From the NCBI GenBank assembly GCA_035651635.1, contig DASRFK010000264.1:1-64000 (forward strand): a DNA stretch of 64,000 nt, given 5' to 3'. Position 1 is the first letter of the stretch. Every line of letters begins with the position of its first letter. Origin of the DNA: JANXQE01 sp035651635. Lineage in GTDB: Bacteria > Verrucomicrobiota > Verrucomicrobiia > Limisphaerales > UBA8199. Below the pieces are notes generated by a model, which did not search any database, was not told the DNA's origin, and worked only from the letters and a program-made list of their open reading frames with translations. Of the stretch, positions 58,555 through 64,000 are shown piece by piece. A program made the translations under genes and the position numbers.

Positions 58555-60354
58555 TACACGGTAAAACCTTTGCCCAACGGCGAACGGACTGGCGCTGGTT
58601 GCCGGAGGGCCGCTGTCAGTCCAGGCAGCGGTAGGAGCTTGAACGCTAAGGTCACCCGTCGGCGAGTCAAACCAGGAGCTTAAATCAGCAGAATATTCCA
58701 CCTGATAGGCTCCCCCTGTAGGCGACGCCCAGGTCAGCGAAATGGCATTGTGCGCAGGGTCGAGCTTTAAGTCCGCGTCGGCAAAGAGCAATGGGACAAA
58801 GCCGGCCCGCTGGAGGCCGCGCTGGACGATATCGTTTTGCATGAAGCGCCGCCACAAGCGCTGCGTGCGATAGTTTTCGATCATCAGGACGATGGGCCCC
58901 TGGTCGATTCCCAGTTCATCCGTATCCACCCAAGACGCGCCGAGATTAAACGCATCATGGAATCCATAGGCAGTCCAAATGCGGGGCCGATAATTGGTGT
59001 AGAAATAGCGCAACGTTGGCAGCGAGTATTCGGGCGTAAACGCGATCGATCCGCCGGCCGCTGTCGGGGCAATCGTGCCATCATCTCCTTGAGCAGGCGG
59101 GGCGCCGTGGGCCGAGTAGCCCGAAGGCCCATCGGAGGCAGTCAATCCCCAAACGGTGCCATTGTATCCCACGTGGTTGAGCGGGTTGGCGAGGCAGTAG
59201 GACCTCTGAGCCAACGTCGCCCGGCGCGAGTTCTCGAAGTAGGTGCTGTTATGGCTGTTCATGTAGGCATCGCCGATGTGGCGGAAATCGATCCAGGAAT
59301 GGGAGTATTGGTGAGCAAACAAAGGCGGGAACGGCACAAACGACAGACCGTAATAGGTTGCCCAGGTATATCCGCTGGTCCACGCGTTCCAGGCCGTCGC
59401 CGGCAGCGGATTAGTCGGAGCTCCAAGACCAAAACAATAGAGAATCATGCCTTCGTTGTAGCCGATCCAATTGTTAGGAATGAAGCCTGAGGTGGGATAC
59501 CAGCCCATGGAAAGCAAATTGGTCCCTTGCGCCATCCAGTTCCAATCGACCCGGTCAAAGATCGCATCGGCGGCGGTACGAATCGCCGCCTCATCCGAGC
59601 CGGGGCCGTTGAAGAACTGTTTGGAATCGAGGATCCCTGCTAACAACAAGGCCGTATCAATCGAGGAGAGCTCGGCGCTGGCGCGCACCGCGGTGTTCAT
59701 GTCCAGGAAATGGTAGAACCACCCATGGTAGCCAATGACGCCCGAGGCGGCCGGGCCTTGCGGGCCTTGCAGAAAGGTATTCAACGTCGCGAGCACGCGC
59801 GTGACTCCCTGGGTGCGAGAGATCCAACCGTGATCCACGCCAATGGCGATTGCGCTCAGACCGAAACCGACCGCCGCGATGCTGCAGGCCGAACCGGTTG
59901 CGCTCCGATCCGGCACCAGCCCATTGAGCGGATTGGCCAGGTACCAAAAATAATCGAAATTAACTTCCTGGACGTACTCGAGGAACTGGTCGTCATCGCT
60001 AAACAAGTGTGGAACCGCAGGCAGCGTCGCGGAAGGCGAGCTTTCCTGCGAGCTGGTGTTGACCGCCGTAACATAATAGTAATTCGTCTGACCGTTAACA
60101 ACGGCGGCGCTGACATCACAATATCCAGGCGAGGCGACCAGGCCCGCCAGATTGAGCCGGACAAAAGCGCCGCCGTTGGTCAGCGCGCGATAGAGGTTAT
60201 ATCCCGCGACGTCGGCCTCGTTGCTTTTGTCCCAGTGCAGGACGATGCTTTGATCCCCGGTACGGCTAACCAGACCGGTGGGAGGTTGGACGGCGCTGGA
60301 GCGACAAAGGAAAACCGTCAGGAGGAACAATTGCGAAATCAGGATACGGCTCAT
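58534..60354 (-). CDS. Secreted glucoamylase-like protein (GH144/Glycoamylase domain)
   Basis: 606 residues from ATG 60354 with a signal peptide (MSRILISQLFLLTVFLCRSSA). A fibronectin-III-like domain follows (PTGLVSRTGDQSIVLHWDKSNEADVAGYNLYRALTNGG), then the large alpha-toroid domain: FDYFWYLANPLNGLVPDRS, YHGWFYHFLD, SSIDTALLLAGIL, MGWYPTSGFIPNNWIGYNEGMILY and AYGFHDAFNLGASWVDTDELGIDQGPIVLMIENYRTQRLW. These match the putative glucoamylase (PF10091)/GH144 family of endo-beta-1,2-glucanases; substrate is inferred. A C-terminal beta domain (FYRVLRFG end) recurs in secreted proteins of this genome (compare 63363). Confidence 0.82.
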   Translation of the reverse strand: MSRILISQLFLLTVFLCRSSAVQPPTGLVSRTGDQSIVLHWDKSNEADVAGYNLYRALTNGGAFVRLNLAGLVASPGYCDVSAAVVNGQTNYYYVTAVNTSSQESSPSATLPAVPHLFSDDDQFLEYVQEVNFDYFWYLANPLNGLVPDRSATGSACSIAAVGFGLSAIAIGVDHGWISRTQGVTRVLATLNTFLQGPQGPAASGVIGYHGWFYHFLDMNTAVRASAELSSIDTALLLAGILDSKQFFNGPGSDEAAIRTAADAIFDRVDWNWMAQGTNLLSMGWYPTSGFIPNNWIGYNEGMILYCFGLGAPTNPLPATAWNAWTSGYTWATYYGLSFVPFPPLFAHQYSHSWIDFRHIGDAYMNSHNSTYFENSRRATLAQRSYCLANPLNHVGYNGTVWGLTASDGPSGYSAHGAPPAQGDDGTIAPTAAGGSIAFTPEYSLPTLRYFYTNYRPRIWTAYGFHDAFNLGASWVDTDELGIDQGPIVLMIENYRTQRLWRRFMQNDIVQRGLQRAGFVPLLFADADLKLDPAHNAISLTWASPTGGAYQVEYSADLSSWFDSPTGDLSVQAPTAAWTDSGPPATSASPFAVGQRFYRVLRFGTP

Positions 60355-60418
60355 GGCGATCAAAGCTGAGTGCGCGCATCATAACAACGAATCGCTCGAG
60401 TTCAATTTCGAAAACCAT

Positions 60419-60450
60419 TGACATCCCTGGCCCCTGCCGCAAAGTATATT
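60419..60450 (+). promoter_or_regulatory. Candidate sigma-70 promoter for the 915-aa protein
   Basis: TTGACA at 60419-60424 is followed 17 bases later by AAGTAT (60442-60447), or 20 bases later by TATATT. The gene starts 30 bases downstream. Spacing and -35 match are good; the -10 is imperfect. Confidence 0.45.
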
Positions 60451-60476
60451 CTGGCTGTTCATCTCAAATCAAAGGC

Positions 60477-63224
60477 ATGTCGAATCCCAAAGGAAGAGCC
60501 ACCTTGCGTATGAAAATTGACAATACACCCCAAATCAACTCCGGCAAAATGTCGCTGCGCTTCTCCGAGAATCAACGAGGCGGCCGAGTGCGGGCTTTCA
60601 TCGTAGCCGGCGCCGCGGCGCTGGCGCTCTGGCCTGGTTCGATCCGGGCCGGCAATCTGTTGGTGAATCCGAGTTTTGAATCCAGCAGCGGCCATGCTAC
60701 GTACAGCACCAACGTTCAACCGGCGACCGGTTGGACTTACTTCTCACCGCCTGAGCCTTCAAGTTATTTTGGTGATTATTGGGTTGAGAGCGCGGTAGCC
60801 GCGAAATCGGGCACCTTCTACTGGAAACAATGGGGTGCGCTTTACAACCCCGGTGTCAGCAACGTCGCCGGCATTTACCAGAGTTTTAGCGCCGCGCCGG
60901 GCTCGGTTTACCAGGCCAGCGGCTGGTTGTACACCAGGGGAAACGACACTATTGGGGCGGGCAACGAAGCCTGGGTGCAAGTCGAGTTTTTGGGAGCCAA
61001 CAGTAACCTCCTTGCTTTGTACAAGACGGATAACTTCGACTCAACCGTCGGGACGGATTCCTGGTTCCAGTACCTGGCCACGAACGCCTGCGATGTGACG
61101 TTGCCCGTTTCGGTCGGCGATCCTTATTTCACTACTTATGCCGTGACGGGTTCCGTCAGCCAGTTGGTCGCGCCGCCCGGCACGAAAACGGTCGTCTATC
61201 GCTATTGCTTTCTTCAGGCCGGCACTTCCGGCGGCTCGGCTTATCTTGACGACGCGGTCCTGAACCAGGTCAGCGGCCCGATCCCGCCAGTGATCAGCAA
61301 TGTATTTCCCCTCAACATGATCTTCGTTGCTCCCAGCAACGGTCTGAGCTTCAACGTCAGTTCGCCGGCCGGGTTTATCATCAATAACAGCGGCATTGGC
61401 CTGGTGCTCAATGGCACGAACGTCTCGGCCAACCTGGTTATCAGCGGCTCGTCTTCGAACAAGAATGTCAGCTACCACGGATTGCAATCCAACCTGACCT
61501 ATACGGCTTCGATTACTGTTACGGATAGTTTTGGCTTTACGGCCAGCCAGAATAGTTATTTTGAGACCACTTGGGTTGGCATCCCCCCTATCGTGTACCT
61601 GTGGGAAGCCGAGGATTTTGACTTCACCAACGGGATGTATTTCGATCAACCCGCGTTGTGCAATACTCCGGGCAGCCCCAACTGCTACTTCGGCACCGTC
61701 GGGAACGAAGGCACCGACGAGCATAGCACCGGCTCGGCCTCCAGCCATTTGTATCGGCCGGACGACGCCATCGGCACATCCATTTCAGGAGATTACTTGC
61801 GCAAAGACCATGCCGACGCGGGAGCTCTTGATTATCGAATCGATCCATTTATCACGGGCTCATGGGTCGATTACACCCGGGATTGGCCGACGGGGACATT
61901 CTGGGTCATTGCCCGCCTCTCAACGGATATAAATCTCTCGGGAGATGTTACCTTAAGCCAGGTCAACGCTGACCAGAGTACCACCGACCTGGGCACGTTC
62001 ACGATCACCAGTGGGCGAGGCTGGAGCAGCTACGACAATGTCTATCTCAAGGATACAAACGGCAATATTGCGGCCGTCACTTTAAACGGAAAGGCGACTT
62101 TGCGTCTGACCAGCGGGGGCAATCTCTTGCCGAACTTTCTTGCGTTGGTGGCCGGTCAAATCGATCAACCCCAGATCAGCGCACTTTATCCCACCGGCCT
62201 GCAGCCGTTCGAGAACACCAACACCCTGAGTTTCTCGGTCACCTCATCCGGTGCAACAATTCCCGCGACCGGAATCAAGCTGAACCTGGATGGGATCGAT
62301 GTTTCCTCCAATCTGCTCATCACCGGCAGCGCGTCGACGAAGTCTGTCGTTTTTTCGCCCCTTCAAACCAATGCCGTGCATCTGGCCGTCATCACGATCA
62401 CCAATTCCTTAGGGCACGGCATCCTCATTTCAAACAGCTTCGACACTTTCAGCCAGGATAACTATATGGTTGAAGCCGAGGATTTCGACTATAATGGCGG
62501 GCAGTTCATTACTCCCTGGACGCCCGACGCGTACGCCGCACTCGGTGCAGTCACCAACGTCGACTTCCAGCACACGCCTTTTGCGGGACAGGCCTTCCCT
62601 TATCGCACCGACGGAATTCCGGAAGGTAAAACAGGGGATTTTCTGCGGCAGGCGTTTGTTGACGTCCTCGGGACGGATTACGACCTGACCTGGTTTGGAA
62701 ATGGGGATTGGGCCAATTACACGCGCGACTACCCGCAAGGCAGCTTTTATGTGTACGGGCGATTTTCTGGCTTAGGCAGCTACACCATGGATTTAGACGA
62801 GGTCATCAGCGGCGCCGGCGGCACCAATCAGGTGACCAAACGTCTCGGACGCTGGGGCGCAATCGGCGCCGGTTATAATATCTACAATTGGGTGCCGCTG
62901 CGTGACGACTCCCTGTCCGTCCCGGTCGTCGTCAAGCTGACAGGCCAGGAGACTTTGCGCATTGCCACCACCGGCAATAGCAATCCGAACTTCTTCATGC
63001 TGGTCCCCGTCTCGGGCATCAGCGTGTCAGCCATTCGTACCAGCGGCAACATCCTCCTATCTTTCCCGACCCAGCCGGGGGTGATCTACCGGGTGTTTTA
63101 CAGCAGTACTCTCGCCAGCGGGAACTGGACGCTCGTATCGACCGTGGCCGGTGATGGCACGACCAAGTCAGTCAGTGAATCCTCGGGCACCGGCTCTGGA
63201 TTCTATAAAGTGGTCGCGCCGTAA
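60477..63224 (+). CDS. Large secreted carbohydrate-binding protein
   Basis: 915 residues. A signal peptide (RAFIVAGAAALALWPGSIRA) sits at about 39-58, so ATG 60549 is also possible as start. An N-terminal jelly-roll-like domain follows (NLLVNPSFESSSG to AYLDDAVL). Then come two copies of an Ig-like strand set plus a CBM6-like lectin domain: YLWEAEDFDFTNGMYFDQP to RLTSGG and NYMVEAEDFDYNGGQFITP to IATTGN. Both have EAEDFD, GDYLR or GDFLR, and WVDYTRDWPTG or WANYTRDYPQG. A C-terminal GNILLSFPTQPGVIYRVFYSSTL domain ends the protein. No enzyme is present, so binding of polysaccharide at the cell surface is the likely role. Confidence 0.75.
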   Translation: MSNPKGRATLRMKIDNTPQINSGKMSLRFSENQRGGRVRAFIVAGAAALALWPGSIRAGNLLVNPSFESSSGHATYSTNVQPATGWTYFSPPEPSSYFGDYWVESAVAAKSGTFYWKQWGALYNPGVSNVAGIYQSFSAAPGSVYQASGWLYTRGNDTIGAGNEAWVQVEFLGANSNLLALYKTDNFDSTVGTDSWFQYLATNACDVTLPVSVGDPYFTTYAVTGSVSQLVAPPGTKTVVYRYCFLQAGTSGGSAYLDDAVLNQVSGPIPPVISNVFPLNMIFVAPSNGLSFNVSSPAGFIINNSGIGLVLNGTNVSANLVISGSSSNKNVSYHGLQSNLTYTASITVTDSFGFTASQNSYFETTWVGIPPIVYLWEAEDFDFTNGMYFDQPALCNTPGSPNCYFGTVGNEGTDEHSTGSASSHLYRPDDAIGTSISGDYLRKDHADAGALDYRIDPFITGSWVDYTRDWPTGTFWVIARLSTDINLSGDVTLSQVNADQSTTDLGTFTITSGRGWSSYDNVYLKDTNGNIAAVTLNGKATLRLTSGGNLLPNFLALVAGQIDQPQISALYPTGLQPFENTNTLSFSVTSSGATIPATGIKLNLDGIDVSSNLLITGSASTKSVVFSPLQTNAVHLAVITITNSLGHGILISNSFDTFSQDNYMVEAEDFDYNGGQFITPWTPDAYAALGAVTNVDFQHTPFAGQAFPYRTDGIPEGKTGDFLRQAFVDVLGTDYDLTWFGNGDWANYTRDYPQGSFYVYGRFSGLGSYTMDLDEVISGAGGTNQVTKRLGRWGAIGAGYNIYNWVPLRDDSLSVPVVVKLTGQETLRIATTGNSNPNFFMLVPVSGISVSAIRTSGNILLSFPTQPGVIYRVFYSSTLASGNWTLVSTVAGDGTTKSVSESSGTGSGFYKVVAP

Positions 63225-63226
63225 TT

Positions 63227-63267
63227 GGTCGGCGCGCGGGCAATCTTGCCCGCGTCAACGGCCGACC
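63227..63267. terminator. Long palindrome between convergent genes
   Basis: GGTCGGC (63227-63233) pairs with GCCGACC (63261-63267), and inside it CGCGGGCAA pairs with TTGCCCGCG. The structure can act as a bidirectional terminator for the two convergent genes, though no T tract follows; a REP-like unit is the alternative. Confidence 0.5.
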
Positions 63268-63362
63268 ACCCCCTGAGGCAAAACCTCTTCCCGTTGCCAG
63301 ACTCGGTTTGTTCAAGCTGCTTCGGAGGAGCGCAGGCCCTGCTTGAGCGCTGCCGGCAATCG

Positions 63363-64000
63363 TTACGGCGCTTCGAGACGATAAAATGTTGGCGGCAGGG
63401 TGTTGCTCACGGTGATACCAATAACGGGTGTGCCGTTGGTCACCTTGGTCCAATTAGGCGAAGCCAGGTTGGTGGTGCTCTGCAGGACGAAATTGGTGAG
63501 AGCAGCCGGCCAGAAAATGACCTGCTGGTTGGCGCCGTTCGCGACCGTGGCGATCGAGACCTGGGGTGCGGGAGCAACGGTGATACTGGCAAAGGAGGCG
63601 GACCCGGAATTGGTCGGATTGGCACTGTCCTTTTGGATTTGAAAATATCCGCCGATGGTCGTGTTGTTGATCACGCCCTGCTCCGTGTTGCCCAGCTCCA
63701 GGGGCGGGCTGTTCGTGCCATTGGCAGTATAGATGATCGCGTTCTTTCCGTTTTGATCCCTGAAATAGGTGATCCCCATCGTCACCGTGTCGCCAGAGTT
63801 AAAGAATTTCGGAAAAGCGTAAAAGGGCAGGAAGCCCCCGAACGCAACGACCTCGTGAGCGTCGGTGTCCAAAATGAACTCGCCACCGTCGTTGGCGGGA
63901 TTATTAAACACAAAGCCGGCCTCCTTGCGTGGCGTAGCCGGGTCGCCCACCAGGGTTATTTTCATGGAAATTTGAAAATAATCATTGCTCTGGAACGCAT
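63363..64000 (-). CDS. Secreted beta-rich protein, cut by the right edge
   Basis: The frame continues past ATG 63965 to the window end (FQSNDYFQIS upstream of MKIT), so the N terminus is outside. The visible 210 or so residues form a concanavalin/lectin-like beta domain (GFVFNNPANDGGEFILDTDAHEVVAFGGF to GGYFQIQKDSANPTNSGSASFASITV), then a C-terminal module APAPQVSIATVANGANQQVIFWPAALTNFVLQSTTNLASPNWTKVTNG to TFYRLEAP. The latter module resembles the C termini of the 915-aa and GH144-like proteins. Probable surface or secreted protein; no catalytic motif is visible. Confidence 0.6.
   Translation of the reverse strand, partial: AFQSNDYFQISMKITLVGDPATPRKEAGFVFNNPANDGGEFILDTDAHEVVAFGGFLPFYAFPKFFNSGDTVTMGITYFRDQNGKNAIIYTANGTNSPPLELGNTEQGVINNTTIGGYFQIQKDSANPTNSGSASFASITVAPAPQVSIATVANGANQQVIFWPAALTNFVLQSTTNLASPNWTKVTNGTPVIGITVSNTLPPTFYRLEAP

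Noticed and set aside
1..64000. CRISPR array
   Set aside because: No regularly spaced direct repeats of 23-40 bases with unique spacers were seen; the regular sites at 26.5-40 kb are spaced by genes.

Overview
The window looks like a piece of a Verrucomicrobiota chromosome, probably of the Limisphaerales/Pedosphaera type. This is inferred from the DUF1559-like pseudopilins with [24 protein letters not shown] and C-terminal H-x9-DG motifs, the MoxR/DUF58/VWA membrane operon, and the secreted glycan-active proteins. No 16S rRNA or marker protein is present to settle the taxonomy.

Region 1 (1 to about 24.16 kb) is an antiviral defence island. A SIR2-STAND type protein cut by the left edge is followed by a small excisionase-type HTH gene and one tightly packed plus-strand operon. 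I read the operon as class 1 DISARM: drmD (SNF2-like helicase), drmMI (adenine methylase), drmA, drmB and drmC. A SIR2 gene lies between drmD and drmMI, and a McrB/McrC pair lies between drmMI and drmA. Spacings of 5 to 23 bases or short overlaps make these insertions part of the operon. Two unrecognised genes with nuclease-like motifs follow. The island ends at a 33-bp tRNA-Gly 3'-end fragment at 24130-24162, oriented as expected for the distal attachment site of an element lying to its left.

Region 2 (24.2 to 26.5 kb) is sparse: one coiled-coil membrane protein, an IS110-family remnant and non-coding DNA.

Region 3 (26.55 to 40.34 kb) is an integron cassette array without an integrase (a CALIN). 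All 21 genes are on the minus strand. Twenty sites with attC architecture separate them: RYYYAAC/GTTRRRY-type ends and complementary L boxes, usually with one extra base, most often 90-96 bp apart. Cargo includes five pseudopilins, a triple secretin-N-like protein, an ExbD-like protein, paired small membrane proteins, a SUKH immunity protein and a Clp-N protein (the last two frameshifted), a lipoprotein, a zinc ribbon and several unknowns.

Region 4 (41.0 to 64.0 kb) is ordinary chromosome: dtd, small membrane proteins, a B12-type radical SAM protein, and a long operon of transglutaminase-MoxR-DUF58-BatA-like-coiled-coil-VWA-DUF4159 genes. Sel1-repeat, L7Ae-like and zinc-finger genes follow, then secreted ThuA, GH144-like and carbohydrate-binding proteins. 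The last gene is cut by the right edge.
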